DNA from: a virus
Direction: 5' to 3' (one strand)
IMG/VR virus record: IMGVR_UViG_3300042305_001773
Coordinates: 124,001-188,000 of that record
DNA length: 64,000 bases
Made by a program: the position numbers and the translations under genes. Below the pieces are notes generated by a model. The model worked only from the letters and a program-made list of their open reading frames with translations. It did not search any database and had not been told where the DNA came from. This document shows positions 15,269 to 23,151 of the stretch, piece by piece. Each line of letters begins with the position of its first letter. The stretch's first letter is position 1.

Positions 15269-15610
15269 CTATCTCCTCGTTGCTTTTTCGATGGTAGCGA
15301 TCGCGTGGTCGATAACGAGCGTCGTGTCGTTGTCAGACTCGTTATCGGGATACAGCCGCTCGTATAGCGCGATTAGTTCGTCTTTGGTGTTACGCAACGC
15401 GTCAAGTAGTTCTGGCGCCGCAGCAATTAACCGCCCATTTGCGCGATCTTCGTCGGTGATAATTTCAGCGCCGTATCCGTCGTCTGCGTCGGCGTCGAAC
15501 GTGTTGCTTGTCCACGCAATAACGCGGCGCCCGCCGGACGCGACGATTTCTTCGGCTTCGATGTCGTTACCGGAGTCGCCGCCAACTTCCCACGGTCCGG
15601 GTGTGTGCAT
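15269..15610 (-). CDS. phage protein with HTPGPW and ARLIAAAPELL-like motifs
   Basis: Starts M-H-T-P-G-P-W-E-V and contains 'RLIAAAPELLDAL', both typical of a large family of small phage proteins of unknown function. 113 aa. In an operon of similar accessory genes. Confidence 0.65.
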   Translation of the reverse strand: MHTPGPWEVGGDSGNDIEAEEIVASGGRRVIAWTSNTFDADADDGYGAEIITDEDRANGRLIAAAPELLDALRNTKDELIALYERLYPDNESDNDTTLVIDHAIATIEKATRR

Positions 15611-15612
15611 TG

Positions 15613-15822
15613 CTAGTCTCCTGTGTACAAGTCAAGCACAGAGGTCAGATCGCTGTGCGTAGCTGACCAGTCCATTTTGTCTTCGGCTATTTCAGAAGAA
15701 CGTTCCCAGTCGGCGTCGTCGGGTCTGCCGAACATGTCAGCGCTCCACCAAGCCAGAATGACGCTTTTGACGCCGTTCTTTTTCGCTCGTCTTAGATTGT
15801 CAATCGCCTCGTCAATAGTCAT
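15613..15822 (-). CDS. hypothetical protein, 69 aa
   Basis: Small protein with one helix followed by a Trp-containing strand; no family recognised. ATG at 15822 overlaps the upstream stop. Confidence 0.5.
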   Translation of the reverse strand: MTIDEAIDNLRRAKKNGVKSVILAWWSADMFGRPDDADWERSSEIAEDKMDWSATHSDLTSVLDLYTGD

Positions 15823-16112
15823 GCTAGCGGTTTCACTGTTGGTTCGGTTGCGCCTTCTGCAAACTCTATGTCTGCTTCGCCGCGCATCACCTGTTTAATG
15901 ATGTTGACGTCGTTGAGCACCCGTTCGATCCACGGCTGCATGCGCAAGATAAGCGGATCATCAGGCGGTCGCTTTGCCTTATACATCAGCATCATCGACA
16001 TACCCACGACCACCATTTCGAGCGGCGGACAATCAGCGGCCCAGTCGGCGGTATACGTGATTGGCGCCATCACCTCTTTAACGTCTTCTTCTGTCCATTT
16101 ATCTGCCGCCAT
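15819..16112 (-). CDS. hypothetical protein, 97 aa
   Basis: Helical protein with a hydrophobic Met/Val-rich stretch around residues 33-45, perhaps buried or membrane-associated. No family recognised. Confidence 0.5.
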   Translation of the reverse strand: MAADKWTEEDVKEVMAPITYTADWAADCPPLEMVVVGMSMMLMYKAKRPPDDPLILRMQPWIERVLNDVNIIKQVMRGEADIEFAEGATEPTVKPLA

Positions 16113-16559
16113 TTACCACTCTTGCTGGCTGGTGTTGGTCTCGACAATTCGCTCGTTGTGTACGAGCTTGACTTTGCTTTTAATGACGTCAATTGCGATA
16201 TCGCCGTAGCTACCTTCGTTGATCTCCCAGCCGCCGGGAAGTAGTTCAAAAAGCAGTTCGTAGAACTCGTCAAGTTTTTCTGCCGTGATCAACGGGTTTG
16301 GGTTGCTGCCGGTCGGAATTGCGTGCGTGCTTTTGAACTGATCAAAATACATGTAGCGCCCGTTCGTATTCGAATCTACTGCTTCGCTATCGTGCTCTGT
16401 GTACCTGTCTGCGAAACAGAACCGGGTGTCAGACAGGTCGCCAGAGTCGCCGCTGCCGTCGTAGGTTGTTACAACGCGCGTCACACCAATTGCCGCGAGT
16501 AATGGGCACAATGCTTTAAGCTTGTCAGCCGGGGAAAGAATTTTTTGGGTTTTAGCCAT
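16113..16559 (-). CDS. DUF6878-like protein
   Basis: The C-terminal half ('LPGGWEINEGSYGDIAIDV...VKLVHNERIVE') matches the small-protein family annotated DUF6878, common on mobile elements. The N-terminal half ('VTTYDGSGDSGDL') is consistent with the same family. 148 aa, function unknown. Confidence 0.65.
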   Translation of the reverse strand: MAKTQKILSPADKLKALCPLLAAIGVTRVVTTYDGSGDSGDLSDTRFCFADRYTEHDSEAVDSNTNGRYMYFDQFKSTHAIPTGSNPNPLITAEKLDEFYELLFELLPGGWEINEGSYGDIAIDVIKSKVKLVHNERIVETNTSQQEW

Positions 16560-16562
16560 AGC

Positions 16563-17066
16563 TCAGTAGGATGCGTATACAGTGCAGGGTTTTCCGGTCT
16601 GGCGCTCTTTCTCTTCCGCGAGCGTTACAAAATCTCGGAATGATTTAACAACTCGATCTATATGCGCTTCATCTTCGCCGTAAAGTCGTCGCTGGCGCTC
16701 GCGTACAGCCTCTTCGACGGTCATGGGTCTGGTGGTATCGCTCTTGATACCGCCGCCTGACACGACCTCAGCGCCCGTGTCTTGAATCATTCCAACAATC
16801 CTCTGCGCGAGTTGGTGACCTTCTCCAGTCATCGCGGGCTCGGTGACGTGAGTTAGCCGTTCACGCATAATCTCTGCTGGGATCTGCGCGCGGCAATCAT
16901 CCGCCTCGAACGCCTCGCGAACAAGGATACGGGTGGCGTACGGGCCGCCGTGGTAGGCTTCTCGCAGGTACCCAACGTCGCCGGACGTAATAGAGAAGCC
17001 AGTCGCTTGCGCGCTCTTCTCCTCTTCTTCCATCCCGTCCCACTCAAGATAGATATCAATACCCAT
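16563..17066 (-). CDS. conserved protein with MGIDIYLEW and YLREAYHGGPYAT motifs
   Basis: Start at ATG 17066, overlapping the previous TAA (TAATG); about 167 aa. 'MGIDIYLEWDGM', 'GYLREAYHGGPYATRIL' and 'REAFEADD' are hallmarks of a bacterial/phage family of unknown function, often found near the DUF6878/DUF6915 genes. The remaining C-terminal half is helical. Confidence 0.6.
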   Translation of the reverse strand: MGIDIYLEWDGMEEEEKSAQATGFSITSGDVGYLREAYHGGPYATRILVREAFEADDCRAQIPAEIMRERLTHVTEPAMTGEGHQLAQRIVGMIQDTGAEVVSGGGIKSDTTRPMTVEEAVRERQRRLYGEDEAHIDRVVKSFRDFVTLAEEKERQTGKPCTVYASY

Positions 17067-17296
17067 TACTTGTTTACCTTTTGCCGTTTGAGGGTGTCGA
17101 GCCACGCAGATTTGTCTGTTTCTGAAACGGAAATTGCTGAACTGCGGTTAGCCGGTAGTTTGACAATTTTTTTGTTGTCACATTTGCCGGTGGCGGCGGC
17201 AGTCATGGCAATCAATTCAGCCGATTTTCTATCTGTCGCATTGACAACAAATTGCTGGTTTTCGCTGTCGGTAATATCAATGTGGTAATAGGGCAT
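17066..17296 (-). CDS. hypothetical protein, 76 aa
   Basis: Small protein of mixed alpha/beta character, basic C-terminus; no family recognised. Its stop is shared with the start of the next gene. Upstream lies the hairpin at 17316-17349. Confidence 0.5.
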   Translation of the reverse strand: MPYYHIDITDSENQQFVVNATDRKSAELIAMTAAATGKCDNKKIVKLPANRSSAISVSETDKSAWLDTLKRQKVNK

Positions 17297-17315
17297 GTGT
17301 GCTCCAGTTAAATGA

Positions 17316-17349
17316 GGAGGGCGCCGGGGCCGAAACCCCGACGCCCTCC
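17316..17349 (-). terminator. hairpin downstream of secreted protein gene
   Basis: Near-perfect 14-bp stem (one mismatch, C/A) with 6-nt loop, about 35 nt beyond the stop of the secreted Cys-rich gene on the minus strand. Downstream bases are not a clean U-run, so terminator strength is unclear. Confidence 0.5.
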
Positions 17350-17383
17350 ATGGCGTTTAAAGTCGGTACCTACAGCCGGTAGT

Positions 17384-17713
17384 TCACCGGCAGCAGCGGC
17401 AGCCGCGGCAGCTGCGGCAAGCGCGGACGGCGCGAACCGGAGCGGCTACAACCTGCACCGGGACTTCTACCACGGCGCGGGTCACGGTGCGAGTCTTCTC
17501 GATCGTCCGCCCGAAAAGCCCCTCGCGGCACGAGCTGCGGCACGAGCTTTCCGTGCAGCAGGTGCCGTTGGCGCAAGCCGTGGCGGGGGCAGCGGCGATT
17601 ACGGCCGCGGCCTCCGGGGCCTGCTTCAGCACGCTCTGCGGCTCACCGGCATCGCCAGCGAGAACGACGGACGAAACGAACGCAAGAACAACCGCTGCAA
17701 CACAAGACTTCAT
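17384..17713 (-). CDS. secreted Cys-rich protein with GLFGR motif
   Basis: A 109-aa protein with a clear signal peptide: M-K-S-C, hydrophobic A/V/L core to residue 19 (V-L-A), then G-D-A-G. The mature part has many Cys and Arg residues, a 'CANGTCC' knot, 'GLFGRTIEKTRTV', and an end rich in R-x-C repeats. Small secreted proteins with C-N-G, GLFGR and Arg/Cys tails are, to my knowledge, common in Planctomycetes. This hints at the host, and may be a host gene captured by the phage. AAGGAG lies just upstream of the ATG (17713). Export of a phage protein of this kind is unusual. Confidence 0.6.
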   Translation of the reverse strand: MKSCVAAVVLAFVSSVVLAGDAGEPQSVLKQAPEAAAVIAAAPATACANGTCCTESSCRSSCREGLFGRTIEKTRTVTRAVVEVPVQVVAAPVRAVRACRSCRGCRCCR

Positions 17714-17766
17714 GTCAATCTCCTTGAACTACCGAACAAATACTCCGACACGCGTCGGTGTAACCT

Positions 17767-17795
17767 GCTCAGCTGTACTATCTGTATAGCTGAGC
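17767..17795 (-). promoter_or_regulatory. inverted repeat upstream of secreted gene
   Basis: GCTCAGCT (17767-17774) and its complement AGCTGAGC (17788-17795) flank 13 nt, about 54 nt upstream of the ATG of the secreted gene. On the minus strand TTGCAA ... TATACA (16-nt spacing) overlaps it and could be a weak promoter; an operator over it is possible. Confidence 0.3.
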
Positions 17796-17859
17796 GGGAT
17801 TTGATTGCAACCCCAAAAATCAACATAGATTATGGGGAGTTTTGGCAAAATGCGTAACG

Positions 17860-18126
17860 CTATTCGCGCACGACGTGCACGTTGTACCAACGCATTTGAT
17901 TATTCAACCACCTAGCTTCGGCGTCGAGGGCTTCGGCGCGCGAGGTAAACCCTGTGAACAACGGACCACCGACGGGAGCCATATCAGCTATCCATTCGCC
18001 GGGTCTGCGTGCATCTGGTTCGACGTGGCTCGCTCGTTTGATGTCCAACGCGCCGAGCGCTTTCAAATCAATCTCTTCGCCGTAAAGGCATTGAGCCGCG
18101 CCGTTAGGTCGCACAAAAATTTGCAT
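17860..18126 (-). CDS. conserved small protein with CLYGEEIDL and RASHVEPD motifs
   Basis: 88 aa. 'CLYGEEIDLKALG', 'RASHVEPDA' and 'GEWIADMAPVGGP' correspond to a bacterial/phage family of unknown function (typical text 'RASHVEPDGGWWADLSP'). It directly follows the beta-helix gene. The stop lies before the 146-nt leader of the secreted gene. Confidence 0.65.
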   Translation of the reverse strand: MQIFVRPNGAAQCLYGEEIDLKALGALDIKRASHVEPDARRPGEWIADMAPVGGPLFTGFTSRAEALDAEARWLNNQMRWYNVHVVRE

Positions 18127-18133
18127 GGGCGCC

Positions 18134-19132
18134 TCACATCGAGATTAAACGGCGGGTTGGAATCAATTCGTTCATATTTACAGGCGGCCGCAGATTAGCC
18201 GCAGCGGTGGGCCTGTACAGGTTTTGCTGCCGCTGGTCGGAACGCGACACGTTAAACGCGTTAAACTGATCTATCCGATCAATAAACGTGTTTGCAAACA
18301 GCGCCTGATCGTGGGTGTCTACTCGCGTATAACGACCAACAGTCGAGTCGTGCTGCGGGCGGAAAATGATATGCCCGCCGGCAACGACCGAGTGGCCGCA
18401 AAACGCGATAAGCGCATTGATCTGGTCGGCGTTTGCGATGATTGCGTAATCAACAACTTTGAGTCGCGACATTTCAATCGTCGGGTCATCCTCGGCGCGC
18501 GAATAGATCGACACCTGCATCAGCTTGCTTCCAACTACCTGCGCTTTTCCGGCAACAGTTACAAAACCGCGCAATGACGAGCTGCTGACCTGTGCTTCGC
18601 CGCCGATGTACGACATGCCGTCTAGCGCTACTTGGATTGCTACTGCGCGGCCGGCAACGCCGCTGCTGCCGCGAATTGTACAGCTGATTACACGCGCGGC
18701 GTCACGCACAAACGCGTCATCGTACACGTTAGTAGAACCAGATACGGTGCCGCCATATGCGCGAGAGTTGCCCCACAGCTGGCTGTCTTCACCAACGTGC
18801 GCACGACCGCTCACAATAGCGTTATTTCGTACGCGCACATTATCGCGAACGACCGCGTTGCCGCACACGTGAGATCGGTCCATCACGCTGACTCGGCCCT
18901 CTACGGTGGCGTTGTGGTACACCTGCGCCCATTTAGTGACTAGTACAGAATCAGCCACTTTTGCTGTGTCGGCGACCCAGCCATTGCCGTTTACGTGGCG
19001 ATGCGCAAACACGCGTCCACGCCCGTCTTTGAAATCGTGTTTAGATGCTCGCTTTTTTCGGGGTTTTACTGCGGGCATCTCGACCGTCGGCGCTTCAAGT
19101 ACGCCGACGGCCCCGTTTTTCTGTTCCTCCAT
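18134..19132 (-). CDS. left-handed beta-helix-like protein
   Basis: About 332 aa. From residue about 40 onward the sequence has a repetitive pattern of short strands with small/hydrophobic positions every six residues ('VADSVLVTKWAQVYHNATVEGRVSVMD...'), typical of hexapeptide left-handed beta-helix or YdcK-type folds. Such folds occur in acyltransferases and in phage fibre proteins, but no catalytic His is evident. A Lys/Arg-rich N-terminus precedes it. ATG 19132 has GGAG 5 nt upstream; a GTG at 19135 overlaps it. Confidence 0.55.
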   Translation of the reverse strand: MEEQKNGAVGVLEAPTVEMPAVKPRKKRASKHDFKDGRGRVFAHRHVNGNGWVADTAKVADSVLVTKWAQVYHNATVEGRVSVMDRSHVCGNAVVRDNVRVRNNAIVSGRAHVGEDSQLWGNSRAYGGTVSGSTNVYDDAFVRDAARVISCTIRGSSGVAGRAVAIQVALDGMSYIGGEAQVSSSSLRGFVTVAGKAQVVGSKLMQVSIYSRAEDDPTIEMSRLKVVDYAIIANADQINALIAFCGHSVVAGGHIIFRPQHDSTVGRYTRVDTHDQALFANTFIDRIDQFNAFNVSRSDQRQQNLYRPTAAANLRPPVNMNELIPTRRLISM

Positions 19133-20079
19133 CACGACTCCATGGGAAGTACACGACGCCGCGGGGCGTTCGTGATCAGGTTGTCCAGCGCGGTCTTGAC
19201 TTCGCCCATCTGCTGGGTCAAGTTCTGCCGCAAGTTGGTGTTCTTGCGCAGATCTTTCACGTCGACACCCGAAACAATGTCAGTAGCGCGCTGAATTAAG
19301 TTATCCAGCTGCGCGTTTGAGCGAATATTCATTTGCCGGAAGTTGTCATAAAACTCTTTAAAGTTTTCGATTGCAGAGTTTTGAAACTTCTTTTTCGTGC
19401 CGTCCGGTTCGTCGGTTAGCCGCTCGATCAGGTGCGAGATCATGTCCTGTAGCTGCTCGGCAAACGCGTTTTCAGCCATGACTACCGCTGTCTCGAACCG
19501 ATGCTGCACGCGCTGCTGTTCCTGCTGATACAGCTCAGGATTGAACGTCATCAGATAGTTCGGCGGATCGACCGGCGGGTACTCCCACCGAAGATCAAAC
19601 ACGCCTTCTAGCGACGGCGGATAGTCGTTGGGGTTGTACAGATCGCCTAGCTTTTCGCGGGCGGCGACTTTGATCGCTTCGTATTCCAGCTGCAGGTTTG
19701 CGGCCGCCACCACAAGCTGCTCTTTGTATTCGCGCATCCGGGTTTCAAACGCGCCGATGTCAGCCTGCTTGATGAGGCGCACGCCTTCCTGCGGATATGG
19801 CAGCGTCATGGAGCGCCAGTACGCCGACGCCTGACTTTTGAGCGTTGTCAGTACACGATAAGTTGTATTCTTAGTATCAATCAGGCGCTTGGATGCCGTG
19901 ACCAGATCCGTGGCTGCGTGAAACGTATCCGCGGCTTGCTTGGTCTGCGCGTCCGAAAGCTTGCGCTGCGTTCCTAGCCACGAGAACGACAGCTTGACCG
20001 CACCCATCGTCTGACGCAGCTCGCTTGCAGTCTGCTCGACTGTTGTGTTTTCTTCGGGCGTTGTGTCGGCTGTAGACAT
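19132..20079 (-). CDS. DUF3150-like helical protein
   Basis: 315 aa, almost entirely helical. 'SWLGTQRKLSDAQTK', 'LPYPQEGVRLIKQADIGAFETRM', 'YNPNDYPPSLEGVFDLRWEYPPVDPPNYL' and 'ENFKEFYDNF' fit an uncharacterised family that I associate with DUF3150 and with planctomycete/phage homologues. DUF3150 genes are commonly found beside AAA ATPases; here an AAA ATPase lies less than 1 kb upstream, with one small gene between. A partner or adaptor of the ATPase is the likely role. The stop overlaps the start of the beta-helix gene. Confidence 0.5.
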   Translation of the reverse strand: MSTADTTPEENTTVEQTASELRQTMGAVKLSFSWLGTQRKLSDAQTKQAADTFHAATDLVTASKRLIDTKNTTYRVLTTLKSQASAYWRSMTLPYPQEGVRLIKQADIGAFETRMREYKEQLVVAAANLQLEYEAIKVAAREKLGDLYNPNDYPPSLEGVFDLRWEYPPVDPPNYLMTFNPELYQQEQQRVQHRFETAVVMAENAFAEQLQDMISHLIERLTDEPDGTKKKFQNSAIENFKEFYDNFRQMNIRSNAQLDNLIQRATDIVSGVDVKDLRKNTNLRQNLTQQMGEVKTALDNLITNAPRRRVLPMES

Positions 20080-20679
20080 TCAGTCTCCTTCTTCGTCTGT
20101 GTCAAGTTCTTCTTCAATTGTTTGCTCCACCCATTCGTCTATCGCAAACGCCTTGACGAGATCGCGCGGTAATTTCGCTAGATCTTCAAAGTCGCTTGGG
20201 ATGTTGAAATCTGTAAGCTTTCCGTCGCGGTACACACCACAGAACCCTACGCCCGGCTCGAAGCAGTAGGCTGTGATATCAAAACCCTCAACGGTCCGCA
20301 GGTGGTCAAAGAATTGAATTGGGGGCGACCACGCGGAATCAAACGTTAGCGTCAGCTGCGTAGCTTTTGCCGGAAGTCGGCGGGGCGACTGATCTGTCTC
20401 GCGCCCTACGTCCCACTTTGTCCCCCAATGACCGACCTGCCAGTCGTACCAGTTTCTCGCTCCGTACAACTCGATGTTTTGCCGTTCTTGCGCCTCTAAA
20501 GCCAGTTGTGCGTCAGACCCGGTAGGGCCAGCACAACCGGCGATAGTCGCTTTTAATTCGGCTGGGCACGGCAGAAATGTACCCATCAGACAACCACTGT
20601 TCCATGCGCGCACCAACTTGTGCAACTGCTCCGGGTCGTTGTGTTTAAACGTAACTCTGTTGGCGCACCAGTTAGGCAT
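20080..20679 (-). CDS. Api92-like ferredoxin-like protein (DUF1281-like)
   Basis: ATG 20679 (M-P-N-W-C-A-N-R) fits the conserved start of the Api92/DUF1281 family, found in phages and conjugative elements. A TTG at 20694 would only add five residues. 199 aa. 'DWQVGHWGTKWD', 'FDSAWSPPIQFF' and 'EPGVGFCGVY' also match. Function unknown. Lies between the AAA ATPase and the DUF3150-like gene in one operon. Confidence 0.7.
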   Translation of the reverse strand: MPNWCANRVTFKHNDPEQLHKLVRAWNSGCLMGTFLPCPAELKATIAGCAGPTGSDAQLALEAQERQNIELYGARNWYDWQVGHWGTKWDVGRETDQSPRRLPAKATQLTLTFDSAWSPPIQFFDHLRTVEGFDITAYCFEPGVGFCGVYRDGKLTDFNIPSDFEDLAKLPRDLVKAFAIDEWVEQTIEEELDTDEEGD

Positions 20680-20700
20680 AATGTTTGCCGGCAATCCGCA

Positions 20701-20726
20701 GCTGCGGGGCAGTTACGCCCCGCAGC
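20701..20726 (-). terminator. 10-bp hairpin after AAA gene
   Basis: GCTGCGGGGC/GCCCCGCAGC with 6-nt loop (agttac), lengthened by further pairs with wobbles to about 15 bp, about 18 nt after the stop of the ATPase gene. There is no U-run; it may reduce rather than end transcription into the next gene. Confidence 0.4.
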
Positions 20727-20743
20727 CGCAGTATTGCTAGCAC

Positions 20744-22228
20744 TTAGCCTTTCGCCGGCGCCGCGACACGGCGCGGGCGCTGCGTTGTAACCGCCGGCTT
20801 ACCAACACGCGTGTAAATACCGCGGTTGTCAGCCGACAGGCAGCGACCTTCAGCCCAGCCGCGCAGACGCTCAATCTGCTCGGCCGACGTCACCGAAATC
20901 GGTACCACGTTCTGTGCCGCTTCAACAAGCGGGATATCGAGCAGCGCCGCGAGCCTGCAGCACGACTTGATCTCGGCGCCGGTCCAGTTGGCGTCATCCG
21001 GCTTTTCCTGCGACTCGTCTACGCCGAAGTGCTTCAGGTAGATATCCCAGATCGCCGCGCGCTGATCGGCGCCGGGCAGATCCACAAAGAAGATACCGTC
21101 GAAGCGCTCGGCGCGGGCAAACGGCGCCGGCAGCTGGCTGGCGTCGTTGCAGGTGCCGATGAAGAACACATCGGACGTGTGGTCGTTGAGCCACGTCAGC
21201 AGCGTGCCGAAAAGACGCGCCGAGACGCCCGAGTCTGTCTGGCCGGAGCTTCCGACGCCGGCAAGACCCTTCTCGATCTCGTCGACGAACAGAACGCACG
21301 GGGCCATGGCGTCGACCTGCTTGAGTGCACGCCGCATATTACCCTCGGACTCGCCCACGAACTTACCCATGAGCGAACCGAAATCCAGCATTACGGTCGG
21401 ACGGCCGACCTCGTTGCCAAGTGCTTTGGCAAACTGCGACTTGCCGCAGCCCGGAGGCGACAGCAGTAGCACGCCCTTGGGGCGCTTTTCTACGTTGGTC
21501 TCACCCTGTCGTCGCATAGCGCGCAGGCAGAAACTCTTAAGGTTTTCGAGACCGCCAAGGTTCTCGAAGTTCGCGTCGCCACGATACAGCGTCATCGTTC
21601 CGCTCTTTTCGAGCGTCTGTGCCTTGATGCCCCAGATCGTATCCGGCGACAGCTTGTTATTGCGCACCAGCGACAGCGCGAACGCGTTCTCGGCCTCCTG
21701 CCGCGTCAGGCCGCGTGAGGCGTCGACGACAGCAGCTACGTCCTGCTCGGCCGGCTTGGCGAACGGAGAGCCGTCCGGGAACAGCTCGTTGCAGACCGTG
21801 GTCAGCTGCGGGAGATCCGGCAGCTCGTGATGCACTACCGTGAACAGCTTCTCAACCTCGGGCTGCAGCTGCAGCACCGGCGCCACGATAATGATATGTT
21901 TGCCCTCGCCCTTGCCCTGCACCACACGATTGGCCAGAGCCTGCAGCACCTCGGGGTTACCAAGGAAGCGATGAAAATTCTTCAGGACGAGCAGCATCGG
22001 CTGCTTGGGCTGCGGCTGGTCGAGAAACCGCAACGCCTGAAGCGGGCCGGGAGCCGGGGCGGCACCCGAATACAGCTGGCGGTCGATGTCCCACACATCA
22101 AAACCCCAGTCCTTTTCTTCAGTTACGCGGCGAATCGACGCAATTGCGTCATCGCACTCCTGTGATTCAACCCAGATGCCGGAGAAGCCGGCGCAAACCA
22201 GCTCCTTGATTTCTTTTTCGAGCGACAC
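20744..22228 (-). CDS. AAA+ ATPase, Ycf46-like
   Basis: 494 aa. Walker A S-P-P-G-C-G-K-S at residues 257-264, Walker B C-V-L-F-V-D-E-I-E at 311-319, sensor 1 G-T-C-N at 358-361, an R-A-E-R-F-D arginine-finger region at about 372-377, and W-T-G-A-E-I near 414 as sensor-2 region. The N-terminal 200 residues resemble the non-catalytic domain of Ycf46-type ATPases. Only one intact AAA motor is seen. The GTG start at 22228 has AAGG about 7 nt upstream. DUF2997 and DUF1257 (Ycf35-like) genes follow upstream in the same operon, supporting a three-gene module. Substrate unknown; in cyanobacteria the pair is linked to carbon-uptake regulation. Confidence 0.75.
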   Translation of the reverse strand: MSLEKEIKELVCAGFSGIWVESQECDDAIASIRRVTEEKDWGFDVWDIDRQLYSGAAPAPGPLQALRFLDQPQPKQPMLLVLKNFHRFLGNPEVLQALANRVVQGKGEGKHIIIVAPVLQLQPEVEKLFTVVHHELPDLPQLTTVCNELFPDGSPFAKPAEQDVAAVVDASRGLTRQEAENAFALSLVRNNKLSPDTIWGIKAQTLEKSGTMTLYRGDANFENLGGLENLKSFCLRAMRRQGETNVEKRPKGVLLLSPPGCGKSQFAKALGNEVGRPTVMLDFGSLMGKFVGESEGNMRRALKQVDAMAPCVLFVDEIEKGLAGVGSSGQTDSGVSARLFGTLLTWLNDHTSDVFFIGTCNDASQLPAPFARAERFDGIFFVDLPGADQRAAIWDIYLKHFGVDESQEKPDDANWTGAEIKSCCRLAALLDIPLVEAAQNVVPISVTSAEQIERLRGWAEGRCLSADNRGIYTRVGKPAVTTQRPRRVAAPAKG

Positions 22229-22267
22229 GTGTGACCTTTGGTTTGGTTTGGAAAAGACCCGCTATTG

Positions 22268-22459
22268 TCAGTTGCTTTCAGCGATCTGCTCGTCGTTGCT
22301 GGCGGCGTAGAACTCGCCCGTCAGCTGCTCGTCCACTTTTGCGCCCAGCGCTTGCTCAAGCGCGCGGGTTGCGTCCTGACAAGAGCTACCGGTAAAGCCG
22401 CTCGTTTCGATCTTGGTGCCGCCCTTGGGGTCGACAATGATTTCGATGGTCTTCGACAT
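22268..22459 (-). CDS. DUF2997 protein
   Basis: 63-aa protein: 'KTIEIIVDPKGGTKIETSGFTGSSCQDATRALEQALG' matches DUF2997, a small family co-occurring with DUF1257 and AAA genes. Beta-alpha fold with one Cys. Spaced 2 nt from DUF1257 and about 40 nt from the ATPase, so it is likely co-translated with them. Confidence 0.8.
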   Translation of the reverse strand: MSKTIEIIVDPKGGTKIETSGFTGSSCQDATRALEQALGAKVDEQLTGEFYAASNDEQIAESN

Positions 22460-22461
22460 GC

Positions 22462-22827
22462 TTAGAAACCTCCCGTCAGGCTGAGTTTGACCGAACCGTC
22501 CGGCAGCATTTCCTCGAACACCGAGTAGCCGCCCTTCTGCGCCTCATAGATCGCCTTTTCCACCGCGTACGCCTGCAGGAAATGATCCAGCTCTTCCTGC
22601 TTGCCCCACGCGCCGTTGTAGTTGTCGTACGCCGCGGCACCCGTCTCCGTGTTAAACACGGCCGGATACTGCCAGCCGGGAAGCTTTACAGCGAGGCCGT
22701 CCGCCGACTGCCCGGCAAACAGCACATGGTGCCCGGCTTTCGGGGCCTCAAGCCCGAGACGCTTGCAGGCCGCTTCAATCGCGGCGGCGTCCTTTACTTC
22801 CGTCTTGATCTGAACAATGTGAGACAT
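22462..22827 (-). CDS. DUF1257 (Ycf35-like) protein
   Basis: 121 aa. Starts M-S-H-I-V-Q-I-K-T-E-V-K-D and contains 'ACKRLGLEAP', 'AVKLPGWQYPAVFNTETGAAAYDNYNG' and 'DHFLQAYAVEKA', as in DUF1257/Ycf35. In cyanobacteria and chloroplasts of algae it sits beside Ycf46. GAGG lies 7 nt upstream of the ATG. A small partner of the AAA ATPase is the likely role. Confidence 0.8.
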   Translation of the reverse strand: MSHIVQIKTEVKDAAAIEAACKRLGLEAPKAGHHVLFAGQSADGLAVKLPGWQYPAVFNTETGAAAYDNYNGAWGKQEELDHFLQAYAVEKAIYEAQKGGYSVFEEMLPDGSVKLSLTGGF

Positions 22828-22851
22828 GTTTAGCCTCTTCTGTCCTTTGCT

Positions 22852-23151
22852 TTAAGGTAGTTCTTGAAGTGCACACACAATTGTGTTTTCAAATTGTTCC
22901 GGCGAGATGTAATCATTGCCGGCAAAATATTCCAATACAGCAACCGCGGTTTTGCGGTCATAAACCTGTTTAAATTCGCGAGGGCCGCGCGGCGTATCCA
23001 GACGATACTCAGTTATGTCGTGAAGTGTCACAACTTCTGGTATCGCCAGCACGTCTTTGTATTTCGTGCGTATCGCGTCTAACTCATCAAGCGCGGTCAG
23101 GATTCGCTCGCGATCGTTAGCATAAGAACTATCGTTCGCGTACGGTGTCAT
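22852..23151 (-). CDS. hypothetical protein, 99 aa
   Basis: ATG at 23151 overlaps the stop of the upstream gene (ATGA); the longer frame is unsupported. Helical N-terminal part, then an alpha/beta part with 'YRLDTPRGPREFKQVYDRKTAVAVLEYF'. No family recognised. It sits just ahead of DUF1257 and may belong to the module. Confidence 0.5.
   Translation of the reverse strand: MTPYANDSSYANDRERILTALDELDAIRTKYKDVLAIPEVVTLHDITEYRLDTPRGPREFKQVYDRKTAVAVLEYFAGNDYISPEQFENTIVCALQELP

Noticed and set aside
17312-17857. Plus-strand 181-aa Ala/Arg-rich frame opposite the secreted protein
   Set aside because: Low complexity antisense; the minus-strand frame has a signal peptide and AAGGAG.
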